Positions 12,101-26,414 of a stretch of 64,000 nt of DNA are shown one piece after another. Under the pieces are notes generated by a model that worked only from the letters and a program-made list of their open reading frames with translations, was not told where the DNA came from and did no database searches. This stretch comes from Nymphaea colorata (taxonomy: Eukaryota > Streptophyta > Magnoliopsida > Nymphaeales > Nymphaeaceae), in the NCBI RefSeq assembly GCF_008831285.2, contig NC_045149.1, positions 6,005,500-6,069,499 of the forward strand. The letters are read 5' to 3'. The position numbers were made by a program, and so were the translations under genes. How positions within the stretch are numbered: the stretch's first letter is position 1; every line of letters starts with the position of its first letter.

Positions 12101-15100
12101 TTTTATAGGATAGAAGGTAGGATGTGCAAAAACTGAAAAATCAGAATGGTTACGAAAAGAGTGAAATCAAAATGAAATGTGAAACTTTTCTTTGCATTAG
12201 TTTCTTATTTATTTGTGTTGCTTTTCATGATAAGAGGAATATGAAATTTTCTGTCCTCCCAAAACGGAAAAGCTTTTCCTACTGTACCCAGCCATGCCTG
12301 TTTCCAGAGAACAGGTTGACTGGATATAGAGTATGTATGTTTGGCAATCTTTCAGGAATTTTCATTTGATAGTTTATGAGAATTATGCACTTCTTTCAGC
12401 TTAGTTTATGTGCTTTATCCTCTGCAAATACAACCATGTACAAGATGATAAACTGAATGTTTGGGGGCTTATTATGCTTTTTGGCTTTAATTCCAGGAAT
12501 CAGCCAATTGTCAACATTTTTGAGTTTCTCTGTACCTATAGCATCTCTTCGATGTGTCTCACAATCTCTTCCATGAAGTGCAGGACAAGGTACTCAAGTG
12601 GATTCTTCTGTCTCTCCAAAACGGTGTTCTCATGTTGCCAGGATGAAATTTGTACAGCAGGGAACTTGCATTAGCAAAGCAACTGCTATGGGAAAGTTTG
12701 GAGATCAAGTGGTCATCCATTCTAACCATTCTGGTCATCTCATTAGTACCAAGAGGATAGCTATGAAAGGCAGAACCAAGTTTCTTGGAAGACTGGATCT
12801 TTGTCATTCTCTTCCAAATTTCATAAGGGAAAGTAGCAGAATACTTAAGAAAAACAGTGTCCAGAGATCTTCCAGACAATATATCTGCTTTCTCTCTTCA
12901 GATCCACCCAGTACCTGCTTGATTCACACTAGAAAAATCGGCATGCCTGGCATTTCATCTGATGGCCAATACCAGCAATTATATGACCGTCTCGTAGCTA
13001 AGACCTTTGCTGATTTCAAGTCAGAGCAGTATGACATCATTGGTCCAAAACATGATACACTGAAGACCCCAGATATGCTCAATGAGTCCACCTTACTGGA
13101 TGAGGAGTTGGAGAATGCTTCTCATTGGTGGGACCAATTTCCAAAGCGTTGGCTGATTGTGATCCTTTGTTTTGGAGCATTTCTTCTCTGCAATATGGAT
13201 AGGGTAGGCTCTGCATGTGCATTCTGTGTACAATTTTGGGCACAAGTTTCAGTATCATTGAATTAATTCCAACCAGTTAAGGTCCTATGGTTTTATATTT
13301 CTGAATATGTGATTAAAAGTTTCAGTGAAAAACCTTTTGGTATGCCAAATGTTGTATACAGAAATATTCCTCTAAACAGACAACTGGAGAAGAAAAAATA
13401 TAAGGTCTGAGACCTGATAAATTTCTTTTTCCTTTTTCTTTTACACAAATTGCAGAAGCATTACCATATATAACAATATTAAAGACAAAAAAGGAAGGCG
13501 AAGAAAATGCCACAGGCATTGTAATCTTCAATAAGGATTGCTTTCTCCACCCTGCAATTTGACTGAAGATGCTAAAGTTTTTCTTTGTACTTAATGGTGG
13601 GAAAATATGATCTGAATATGGACTTAAAGCTATAGTCCATAGAATACCCATTTTCTGTTTAAACGATGTTGGGATGTCTTTTAGAAAATATATTTGACAT
13701 ATAAAACTGCTAATATCTTAAATAAATCAAGAAGTTCTAGTTCTCGACCATGGTGCAACTTATCGGATCATAGATCTAAAAAATAACTTAATTTAATTTT
13801 GTGCAGATAAAAAAAGGAAAAAAATGGACAGTATAAATAATAAATAAACAAGGCTATTACAGACCATTATGTAATAAATGTCATGCAAAAACATTCATGG
13901 ATTGGACTAGATTCCAATGAAGACTGACTTGCATCTCCACACACATCAGGAAATTGTATTTGACTTTATGACTTGATGATGGCATATCTGTTCCTGGATC
14001 TACCTAAAGCATTTGAACTTTTAGGTGAATATGAGCATCGCAATACTCCCAATGTCTGCAGAATTCAAATGGAGTCCAGCAACAGTTGGATTGATCCAGT
14101 CTTCCTTTTTCTGGGGCTATTTGTTAACTCAGGTATATGCAACATGGTTCACAGTCTTCAAAATCTTTGTTTCTTCAATTTGCTTCTTGTTGATACGTCT
14201 GTGTTTTTAGTCCTTTTTGTAATTCTTTTGTCTTTGTGAGCTGTCTGAGAACAACTTTGTGCTGATTTATACATAAGCAAGCATCTTTAATGAGTGATTT
14301 CTTTTTTACGTTATGTTACATTGACAGCTCATTTTATTTTGTCTGTCTTGTATTGAGTTTTCACAGGCCCATAGTTGATTTTGTTGTGTCGGGCACCTTA
14401 TTCTGTGTATATTTACATGGTATAATAGTTAGGATTTCAAAGGGCTAAAATTGTCCAAGTTTCCTGGTATATGTAAGACTTCATTATCTACTTAAGACAC
14501 TGGTCCTGTTTGGTAAACATTTTTAGGTGCCTTTTTTTTCACCGTTAGCTGATTCTATTTGAAGGAATTTTTACCTATAACATGTACATGATTATTTTAT
14601 TTTTATCTTCAACCAATATATGGTTCTTAATTCTAATGGTGCATTATTTCCTTGATTAAATTATTTTTTATCATATCAGGTGATGTTTGATTTCTCTTTT
14701 GGCATATTGTCCATGGTAGAGGTCCTCTTTGAAATCTCATCTTTTCTCTTTTTGACACCTTCTGTATGATCTAATGCAACTCCTAGTGATGTAGAGCTCG
14801 CTATTATTACCCATTCCTTTTTTCTGTAGCTTTGCACTCAGCAACTCATGACTATCATTAAGTCTCGAGCAGATCGCCATGCTTCCAAGGATCTATTCTG
14901 TTATCTCTGTAGAAACAAAATGTGCACGAGAGTAGAAGAAAGCACACAGATGTAACGTGGAAAACCCTCGACTCGAGGGAAGAAAAACCACGGGTGAGGA
15001 GGTCTGGTGCCCACTAGCCTCCAGACACTCTCTCTCTTCAACACTTCATTAACTCAAAGATTAGGGTTTACAGAAGTATATATAAGTAGTCCTAATTAGG

Positions 15101-18100
15101 ACAAACCGGATCGGGTACGGATCCGGACCCGAACAACAAAACCCGTCAACACTCCCCCTCAAGTTGGGCATACATATCAAACATGCCCAACTTGGATACA
15201 TTTCTCTCAAATGGAGTTACACTTAAGGCCTTGGTTAGGACATCAGCAGTTTGGTCTTCAGACTTCATGTAAGGTAGCGTTAATTCCTTAGCATCAATTC
15301 TTTCTCTGATGAAGTGACGGTCGATCTCCACATGCTTTGTTCGATCATGAAGAACCGGGTTGTTAGCCAAGTTAATTGCAGACTTATTATCACAATACAT
15401 CCTCATAGGCCCTTCAATCTCTATTCCAATATCTGTCAGTAAGATCTTCAGCCATAACAATTCTGATACCCCAGTAGCCACAGCCCTATATTAAGCCTCT
15501 GCACTCGAGCGGGAACACACATCTTGTCTCTTGCTTCTCCAAACAACCAAATTTCCCCCCAAGTAGACGCAGTATCCTGAAGTAGATCTTCTGGTGTCAA
15601 CACAGCCTGCCCAGTCTGCATCAGAATACCCTTCAACTTCAATAGATCTTTGTTGCACATATAGAAGTCCCTTTCCGGGATTCTTCTTCAAGTAGCACAA
15701 AATTCTATCTACAGCCTTCAAGTGCATATCTGTAGGTGCATGCATGAACTGGCTCATCACATTTACAGCAAATGTGATATCAGGTCTAGTCAGAGTGAGA
15801 TAAATCAGTTTGCCAACTAGACGTTGATATCTCCCTTTAGCTTCTTCACCCAACAGTTCTCCATCTTTGCTACCAAGTTTATGCCCAGCATCTATAGGAG
15901 TAGAGGCTGGTCTGCATCCCAGTTTTCCTGTCTCCTTTAGTAGATCCAGGGTATACTTCCTTTGACTAAGTACAAGAGTTGTACCTGATCTAGCAATTTC
16001 AATACCCAGAAAATACTTCAGCTTACCAAGATCTTTTAGATCGAATTCAGTAGATAGTAAACCCTTTAATCTTGCTATCTCTTCCTTATCATCACCTGTA
16101 ACAATCATATCATCAACATAAACCAATAGTAGAGTAACTTTACTCTCTCTTCTCTTTACAAACAGGGTATGATCTCCATTTCCTTGTTTGTAGCCATGTT
16201 TCTTCATAACAAGTCTGAGCCGTTCAAACCATGCTCGGGGAGACTGTTTCAGCCCATACAAAGCTTTCTTCAATTTACAGCATTTTCCAGGCTTCTCAAA
16301 ACCTGGTGGCATGCACATGTACACTTCCTCTTCGAGATCTCCATTGAGAAAGGCATTTTTTACATCAAGTTGGCACATCTCCCAACCCTTCAGCACCGCC
16401 AATGAAATAATAACTCTAACAGTCTTCATCTTTGCAACAGGAGCAAACGTCTCTAAGTAGTCGATCCCATATTTCTGACTGAACCCCTTGGCCACCAATC
16501 GTGCTTTGTACCTTTCAATGCTACCATCTGGTTTGTACTTAACAGTGTAGACCCACTTCGACCCAACCAAGTGGGCTGCTTCAGGAATATCAACCACCTC
16601 CCATGTCTGATTTCTGTCTAAAGCTTCCATCTCTTCTTTCATTGCATGAGACCACTTAGTGTCACCCTGAGCCTCTGTAGCATTCCTGGGAATCACAACC
16701 ACAGCCAAGGAGGATACAAAACATTTATAGTCAGTGCTCAATCTAGAGTAAGATACGAAGTTACCAATAGGGTGCTGGGTACATGACCTGACCCCCTTTC
16801 TCAAGGCAATAGGAAGATCCTCCTTTTCTTTTCCAACATCTTGCTTCTGAACACGACTTGGATCATCCAAGGAAGAAGTAGGATTGGGATTCGGTGTAAC
16901 CTCCTCATCATCAATCACCTTGTCAGTACAAGCTCTTCTCCTGGAATACACCTGTCCAAACATACGATTACCCTCTTGTTCTGTCACCAAAGGATGCTCT
17001 CCCTCCTTCTCCTGTTCATGTACATCAGTAGTCGTCCCCTCTTCATCTTTGCCATCTTCATCTTTGCCAAGCACCTTGGCAACAGGATTCTCTTCACGCC
17101 TGTAATCCATAAAGTCTGTAAACTGAATTTCCTGTGTGGGAGAATACTCTTTCTTAGACATTAATTTCTCCCCCTGAAGAGAATTCTCACCAAAATAGGA
17201 GACATGTTCCAAGAATGTGACATCTTTGGTAATGTGAAGACGACCAGTGGTAGGATCTAGACATTTATAACCTTTTTGAGTGGAAGAATACCCAAGAAAG
17301 ACGCCCTTAATAGATTTGGGATCAAGTTTTTTCACATTGGGGCTGTGGTTATGTATGAAACACACACATCCAAAGACTCGAGGAGGAAGATGAAAAGGTT
17401 GACTACTCCCTGGAAGCATAGAGTATGGAGTACGACCCTTTAGCACACGACTGGGCATGCGATTAATCAAGTAGACACTAGTAAGGATTGCATCACCCCA
17501 ATAGTATTTTGGGAGATGTCTTTGGAACAGTAATCGGGTGACATTGAGCAACTGACGATTTTTCCTCTCAGCAACCCCATTTTGAGGGGGGGTATAACTA
17601 CAGGATGTCTCATGAACAATCCCCCTCTTTCGAAAGAATTCTTCAACAGTGAGACACAGATATTCACGAGCATTATCAGACCGAAAAGTCTTGACAGAAT
17701 TTCCATATTGGTTTTCCACTAGGAGGATGAAAGTTTCAATAATGTGAGGCACCTCACTACGATCTTTCAACAAATACACAAAGGTACATCTTGAATAATC
17801 ATCTATAAAGGTTATAAAGTATTGAAAACCACCACGAGAATGAATGCCCGAAGGCCCCCACACATCAGAATGAACCAAGGAGAAAGCTTTATTAGAACGA
17901 CTATTTGAAATTGGATAAGAAGCTCTAACATGCTTCGCAAACTGACACACATCACATGATAACATGGAAATGTTTAAACTAGAACATAGTTCAGGGAACA
18001 AATGTTTCAAAATCCCAAATGGGAGATGACCAAGGCGTTCATGCCAAAACAAAAATAACTGACGACACTCTTCCTCCTTCTTCTCTGTTCTGCTGACTGC

Positions 18101-21100
18101 TGACATAAGAGCTGTGACAACGCGTATAGGAAGCCGATACAGCCCATCAGACACCAAACCAATCCCAATCCTCTTCCCTGTCACCAAGTCCTGCAAAACA
18201 CAACGTTTTTCAGAAAATATAAGCTCACACTTCAGTTCCTTGGTAATCTTACTAACAGATAACAAATTTAAGGGAAGATGAGGAACATGTAAGGCATCAT
18301 GAACTAAAAAATTATTTAACAAGGAAAGACTCCCTTTCCCTGCCACTGAAGTAAAGGAACCATCGGCAAGGGACACACGTTCCTTTCCCGAGGATAGCTT
18401 GTAGTCATGGAAAAGCTTGGGGTTGCCAGTCATGTGATGAGTGGCACCGCTGTCAACAATCCATTCACCCATAGAAGAAGTACCTTCTCCCCCTGAAACA
18501 GCCAATGCCTGATTGATCTTCACCTCATCTGGTGTATCTGCCTGACCAACATCAATCTTGCTCAAATATGCTCGTAGCTCACGAATCTGCTCTGCAGAAA
18601 TAGAACCTTTCCCATCACTCAGACTTGTTGCAGACGATACAGGCTTCTTCCCACTCGAAGACCTCCCCCTACTATCCTTCTTCTCTGGATACAGGTCCCA
18701 ACAAAAATCCCTAGTATGACCAAGTTTTTTGCAATGAGTACATTTTCGAGAAGAACGAGGAGTTCCCACAGGGGCACGGCTAACATAGGCAGACTGTTCT
18801 TCCCCCTTTCGTCCACTAGAGAGCAGCCTTCTCTGTTCTTCAGCTTCAACACGGGAATAGACATCTTCAATACTAAATGATTCGTCAGAGTTAAGAATCT
18901 GACTCCTTATATTTTCAAAGTCATCATTCAGTCCGGATAAGAAAAGGAATACCCTGTTTTCCCATTTATCAGTCATGTACTGCATCTGGTCGTGAGGACA
19001 CCTCCATGGAATATCAGAGTGATAGTCAAGGTTCTCCCACTTAGATTTTAATGCTGCATAAAAGTCTGCAACCGAGAGAGCACCTTGTCGCAGGGAATAC
19101 ACATCCTTCATAAGTTGATACACACGAACTTTCCTTTTCTTTTGGCCATACATCTGCTCCAAAATAATCCACATATCCCTTGCAGTCTTCTTACGAAGAA
19201 TGAGGGGTTGGATATCCGGGGACACTGAATTGACAATCCAGGTTTTGACCTGGTTGTCTTCAAGAAGCCATGTATCCCAAGCCAGACTATCTGCAGCAGG
19301 TTCAACCTTTCTCCCATTCACATAGGCAATGCGTCCTCGCCCAGCAATCCCCATGGTAATCGCAGCAGACCATCGGGAATAGTTCTCCTTGGTAAGTTGA
19401 ATGGTGGTAACCTGAACCGATACATGATCAGTCCGCGCAGACACAACATCAGGCAGAGTAGTGTTGACTGAAGAAGAAGACGAGTCAGCCATGATCACGA
19501 GGTAGAAGTGGCTGCCAAAGAACACACACAGCAGCAGTAACCGAGAGAAGAGGTGAGATGACGCAAGCGGCGGGAGCTGCGGAAGCAGCAGGACGCGGCG
19601 GAAGCAGAGGGCCGCGCTTGGCAGCGCGCGCCGAGAAGAGGCGACGGCGTCGGACGTCGGCGTCGGCAGAGGCGTCAGCAGAGACGTTGGCGTCGGCAGT
19701 CACGACACCAGCGACGCAGCAGCGGTCACAGCCACGACGGGGCAGCGACGGTGGTCACGGTCACGGCCAGGACAGCGGTGGCGCAGCAAGGGCAGCGGCG
19801 GCGGTGGTGGTAGCGACGGCGACGGTGGTAGCGGCGGCGGCAGTCAGGGTTGGAACTTCACAACCATAGAACAAAAAACAGATTTTGTTTTCTCCAAGTC
19901 CGACGACTCTGATACCATGTAGAAACAAAATGTGCACGAGAGTAGAAGAAAGCACACAGATGTAACGTGGAAAACCCTCGACTCGAGGGAAGAAAAACCA
20001 CGGGTGAGGAGGTCTGGTGCCCACTAGCCTCCAGACACTCTCTCTCTTCAACACTTCATTAACTCAAAGATTAGGGTTTACAGAAGTATAAGTAGTCCTA
20101 ATTAGGACAAACCGGATCGGGTACGGATCCGGACCCGAACAACAAAACCCGTCAACAATCTCTATTGCTCTTTATTAATTAAAATTGGGCCAGTTTGACA
20201 GATGAACTGTCTTTGTAGAGCAGCCTTCTGTATGTTGGCAGCTGACATAAGTAAAAATTGAAAAGGTACCAAGAAGGCAGCATCAGACTTACAAACCTTA
20301 GGAAATTATCTATAGTAGTCTTGTTTCTATGTGCCAGATATGCTCTAGTTTACTTGTTAGTATTACCTCATGCATAAATGATAATAAATTAGTTTCTTTT
20401 TACTTTAGTCTGTATAGTATATCTCCAAGCTCTCTGTGTTGGATAATGACATCCAAGAGAACGTTTAAAGATTGCTTTGTGTTGATCTTGACCATAACTA
20501 ATGGTTTGGCAATGGTGAGAAAGGATGTGCATGACCAAATTTTTAGACAAGATTGGCCTTCTGTTTTATGATCCAATAAGCATATACAATCAACATTTTT
20601 TCGTTTCTGTACTTATATCTGACATGGCAGTATGTCCTCTTCTTATCATATGCTATTTTTTGTTCTTTACCACTTGTATGTCTTATTGACTGAATATTTT
20701 CTGCTTGTCAAAGCACTAACATTGTTCCTGATTTTAGATTGCTGGAGGTATATGGGCAGATAAATTCGGAGGCAAACTTGTGTTGGGCTTTGGTGTAGTT
20801 TGGTGGTCACTAGCAACAATTCTCACCCCAATAGCTGCCAGAATTGGACTCCCATGTTTGCTCATTATGCGTGCTTTTATGGGGATTGGTGAGGTCTGTT
20901 ACATCTGGTGTTTGATGTTAATTTTCATCTCTTTGTTAGAAAAAAAGTGACATTTTCATGTTGAAAATTATCCCAATTTTCAACCTGATGAAGCTTGCAA
21001 TTTTTTTCTCCCTTGATGAAATGTGGTTCTAGGTAACATGGCAAAGATTTTTATTGATGATCCATAAATTTCATGCATTGCAGCCTACAGTGATTGCTTG

Positions 21101-24100
21101 TGTTTGGTGAAACTGATGGAAAACCCAAATCTTCAGACATTGTGAAAACCTGAGTTTTATGTGCATCCTCCAAAACTGAACAGTCGTGAACTCCTTGCGC
21201 CGCTGCCGCCGTTTCTAAGACCGACCCAATTCAACTGCCTGTATAACTCGGCCTTTAATTTATAGTTGGCAACCTCATGAATCGGACTTGGATCAGCTGA
21301 CTACTGGGTTATGGGTCAGTGATTTGTCCAGTTCAGTCATAAAGTTTTGTACTGTACTTTTACCACAAGTTGATGAAAAAGTTGACATATCTATAAAATA
21401 AGTAAACATAAAGTAAATACAATTCAATAATTATATTTTTATGTAAACAACTATAAAATAGTAACTAACAAATAACAAGAAGTAGATTAGTTTATTTTTA
21501 ATAAACAATAGCTTTATTTCTTAGTAATATTGTGTAATAGTTAGAAGTACTGCTGAATGAAACAGTAAAGCTCCGGGTGACCCCAACTCTATTCAACTGA
21601 TTCCACCAATTCAGCCTATCCAAAACTGAGTCCTCCAGGATTCAGTAATTTCATTGCATTTGGGTCAATACATCATCGCCCTGTTCATAGGCAATCCAAG
21701 TCAACAAAAGGTGGTTCCCAAATCAACTCACTGGGTTTTCCAACTATGCTTTAATGGGCATGTTAGTTTCTTGCATGAAGAAAGCATTAAGCGTTTACAA
21801 ACTAAGCTAAGAAAATATAACCAAACTGCTTTGTTCATTAGTACTTGAAGTGATGTTTCTGAATAAATTGTGTTATACAAGGCAAGTCAAACACATCAAC
21901 TATTGGCGCCTTGTAATATTATTTACATGAACCGTAGTAGTGCATGATCTGCACTTCATAAACCATCAGGAAATTCAGTTTTATGTGATATTGCAAGTCT
22001 GGTTTATGACACAAACAACTGTAAATAAATAAGTACCAGTTGAGCCTATGGGGTAACAGCCCCTTTGATATTTGGGTTCGAATTTTGGCAGCAAACTTTT
22101 CAAATTTCAGGGAATCAAGCTGACTGAGTGTTTAATCTATCATCCTCCGTTAGATGGGGCAAATGGAGATGACATATCACAGCATAGAAATTTACTTTTG
22201 GTGCTTTGTTCCTGACTACTCTCGGCTGACAGCATCCTCATACAACTAGCAAATCTTGTGTCCTCATATGAGGTGGTGATGGCCATTCAACACCAGCCAT
22301 CAAATGTTACCTGCCAGGTAACTGCTTTGGTTGAAGTGCTCGATCTGGAATTAGGATACTGAGGTCAGCTGATAAGAGTTTTAGGACAGCACGTGAAACA
22401 AGCCTAAAATACGTAGCCAGGCCCACAGATTTAGAACCTGAACTGGAAGGATAGGCAGTTCCAAATAGGGACTTACTCAAGATACTTGCTTACCGTCAGT
22501 GACTCAGCAGTCCTCATGATGGCAGCCAATAATGGACCCACTCCTAACTGTTGTTTTGAGGCCTCCTGTGCATCTAGGACCTGTTTCTTGTAAATTTGAG
22601 CTGCCACCACAGCATGCAGTTGGTCCGACTGCATCCAAGCTCATGCAAGGGAAACCTCCCAGCACTAACCCACATGGGAGGTGGAGGATGCATTTCTCAA
22701 GCTTTACCCCACCACACCCCCTTTCTGTTGCACTTGTTCACAAGGTGATTTTAATGGACAGAGTTTGATATAAATAGTTACGAATAACTAAGTAGCTGTT
22801 GAGCCTACTGGATGATGGCCTCTCAAGTGTTTCAATATGGAGAGGGATATGGGTCTTGGGACTAAACACGATTGATCAGAATTAGGATTGTGGATAAATG
22901 AAGATGTGTCCTCCAAGAAGACAGTTTTCTCTCTTTTACTTGTCCCCCAAGAAGACAGTCACATCCCAAAAACAACCAAGAAAAAAAAAAATAAGAAAGG
23001 GTGATTTGTATGTAACTCCTGAAGCACCACAAACTTAACGGCCTTGAGTCTTCTTGGTGTTCAAAGGTTATGATTCATAATTTGGATATTCAAATTTCAG
23101 AACAATTCATGCATCAAATGTCCTTCAACCCTGTTATAGTTGCACAAATTGATTCTTGGCATCGTAGGATATGATATCTAATTTTTAGATTTTTCACGTG
23201 GATCACCTGTACTTGAGCTTACAGTAACTGGTATTGTGTAGCTTGATTGTTATCAATCTAAAGCTGTTTTAGTATTACTGATTCATAGCTTCTTGCTTCA
23301 TCATCTTATATCTCAATTTTTTATTCATTTCAGGGTGTTGCCATGCCTGCTATGAATAACTTACTCTCAAAGTGGATCCCTCTGTCAGAGCGAAGCAGAT
23401 CACTTGCATTAGTATACAGTGGGATGTACCTTGGATCTGTTACGGGTTTAGCTGTTTCACCTGCTCTAATCAATAAATTTGGTTGGCCATCAGTATTTTA
23501 TTCATTTGGTTCTCTTGGAAGCATTTGGTTTGCTCTGTGGGCGAATAAAGTAAGATAATTTATATGATGTTTACTTTGTAATTTGGATATAATCTTGTTT
23601 CTAGAATGATAGAAAAAGCCTAAAAATTATTATTAATTTTCTTCGTTACTGAATATATGTTATTTGGTCTGTTATTTTTTAACCTTTTTTCTGCTGCATA
23701 GCAATTTGATTGGTAAACTTCTGTGTACTTTCACACTTTTTGAAAGTTTTTTTTTTAATATTTGAAAAAGTTTGATGCTTCATTTAATGAAAGCTTCATT
23801 TGAAAATTTTATTTCTCCTGTTCAACAGCTTGGGCATCAGTTGCCTCTGAACCAAGTAGTGGTTCTGTGGTTGTCCTTCACTCTAGGACTATGGCATATA
23901 TTGAATTGCTTTGGTCGCTACCTGGCGTTCAAATATGGGTGTCATCATGTCATAAAGTATTCATTTGCTTGAAGCACATTTAATTTGACAAAGACAACCA
24001 ACAGTTATGCAGTGTATAAAGATGGACCTGCTTTGCCAACATTGTACAAGGGTTGTAATCCTCTTTGTTAATTTCCACAACTATCGTGTTGTAAACTTGT

Positions 24101-26371
24101 AATGTTGCAGTTAATTTCTATATTAAGTTTAAATGTTGGTTATGCATTTCTTAGTGACCATCTCATAGCTTCTGAATTTTCATATGCTTTTGCGAGTTCC
24201 ATTTTTCAAAATAAGTTTGTCAATTTCTTGTGTGTTTATTGATGTTTCCCAAAAAAAATATCAGTTCACAGAATGTCCCCCTTGTTTTGCTGTAATTTTC
24301 ATGTGAGTGGACAAATGAATGGTTTCACATGCAGTTTCCTGTACGTAAAATTTTTTGCCTGCCAGGCCACTGGCATTCTGTGTTAGTTTCTTATTCCCAA
24401 CAAATATGACTGTTTATAGTGATTTCTCAAAACTCACCTTTAAAATAGTTGCTATAGTTTCGCTAGTGGTGTATATTTTCTACTCCCTCATCCATCGATT
24501 GCCTTAGCATGCATCTGCAGTTTCCTGTAAGAATGGTTGCTCGCCATACTACTGGCATTCACCAAGTTGTTATTTTCTCATTCCGTCAAACATGACCAGT
24601 TAGTGATTTCTCAAAAGTCAGCTTTAAAATAGATTGTATAATTTTGCTTGTGGTATATGTTCTTTACTCTCTTGTCCATTGATTGCCTTAACCATCATAC
24701 TTAACGTACTTACAACAGTTTGTATTTTTTCCTAAAAAGGCACATAGCTCACCATCTGAAGATCCTCAACTGCGACCTCAAGAGAAAAGGCTTATTTTTG
24801 GCAGTAATGTAGCAAAAGAGCCGGTGTCAAGTATCCCGTGGAGATTAATTTTATCGAAGGCACCAGTCTGGGCATTAATTATTTCACATTTTTGCCATAA
24901 TTGGGGCACTTTCATTCTTCTAACATGGATGCCTACTTACTACAACCAGGTAAACGACTTCTTGCAGTTGTAAGTGCTAAAACAATGACATATTCATACT
25001 ACAAAGTACAAACTTATCAGGTTTTATGCTGAAAGATTATTATTAAACTATATGTGTGAAAAAGACAAGCATACATGTCTTTCTTGGTTGCTTCTGTCCA
25101 ATTGATCTTCTTGAAGTGCACACTGAAATTTTCCGAGGGAATGGGAGATTGAGTTTTCATCAGATTCACCTGACCTGTGTCTGTCTTTGTCAAGAAGAGG
25201 GTAGGTTTTCAGGCCACAGCCTGGCCCATCATGCTTGGGATTTGGCCATTTTCTTTGGTGGGCCTATCCATAGACCAGGTCTAGAACCTTTTGGCCTAAC
25301 AAAAGCTCCATGAGTTGTTGACATGTAAAAAGACTGTCTCGCCAACATGCTATTCCACCTTGAATAAAAAAACTGTCTGTCCATCCCTCAACAGTGATGA
25401 TATGATGTTTAATTTACATAACAGCAAAAAAAAAATAAAAAAAAATTTATACCTTTTGGAAACAACCTTGTGAGACCATAATTCTGGTACTCCAATATCT
25501 ACTTAGCATGATATCCTGTTTAGTGGTTGGACATGTGAGCTTAGTCTTGACAGCCAATCCCAATATACATTAGAATTATGTCCCGATAAAATTTAAAATA
25601 GAAAAACATTACAGTTTCCAGGTTTACTAGTTTAGATGTAACTTGTGCAATGTGAAATAGATCTATATATTCTTTTGAGTGCCTACTCATTTTCTTCGTT
25701 GCTGGTTCAATTAGGTATTGAAGTTCAACCTTACAGAATCTGGGCTTTTCTGTGTCTTACCATGGTTAACCATGGCTGTATTTGCTAATATTGGAGGATG
25801 GATTGCGGATACACTTGTTAGTCGAGGTCTTTCTGTGACTGCAGTTCGTAAGGTAATAGTTATCCTTGGTGCAGCAATCATGAGGATCTCAGTTTCATAT
25901 GTTCAATGACTTGAATTACTTATCATTTCTCTTTTTGTTCAATTCCTAACAAAAAAGAAAAACGTAATGTAACTGGTGTGTTCCATGTGACATGGATACG
26001 GACATGGGTATGAGTATAAATACAATATATATATATATATCCACACACACACACACACACATATATACAAGAGAAAATAACAATACAAGCAAAACATTAT
26101 AAGATGCTAATTTAAAGTCGGTTATATAATTAATTTACTGTTTGGTAGTTTTATTTGTCTATTTTAATGGGTTTGATCTTCATTCTCTTCTGGGAGAGGA
26201 AAAAGGGGGAGGATGGCTATCATCCAGTCCTCTTTCCCCTATACATGTGTCAGGCAAGGAGATGAGGAGGCAAAAGCCTGCCTCTTCCCTTTCTGTTTTT
26301 GTGAACCTCAGTTGCATCTCAAAGGAGAGATTTTTGGTGGTCATTATACTTAATTCCAAAATGCCTTTCTC

Positions 26372-26414
<43 letters not shown>

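Larger units (their letters stand above)
14908..20157 (-). mobile_element. Ty1/copia retrotransposon 2, young and nearly intact, antisense in PHT4 intron 3
   Basis: A complete element of 5250 bp on the minus strand. 5' LTR 19918-20157, PBS 19905-19917, one long gag-pol frame from 19492 down to 15146, purine tract 15152-15162, 3' LTR 14908-15151. The 5-bp target duplication ATCTC is perfect (14903-14907 and 20158-20162). The two LTRs show no substitution by eye and differ only by 4 bp in a TATATATA run. It is related to element 1 (same LTR start TGTTGACGG, same LTR end TTTCTACA, same polyprotein) but clearly a different subfamily. Confidence 0.96.

Noticed and set aside
19485-19869. Ala-rich ORFs on both strands in the leader of copia element 2
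   Set aside because: Compositional; they come from GCG/GCA runs in the leader and have no retroelement motif.
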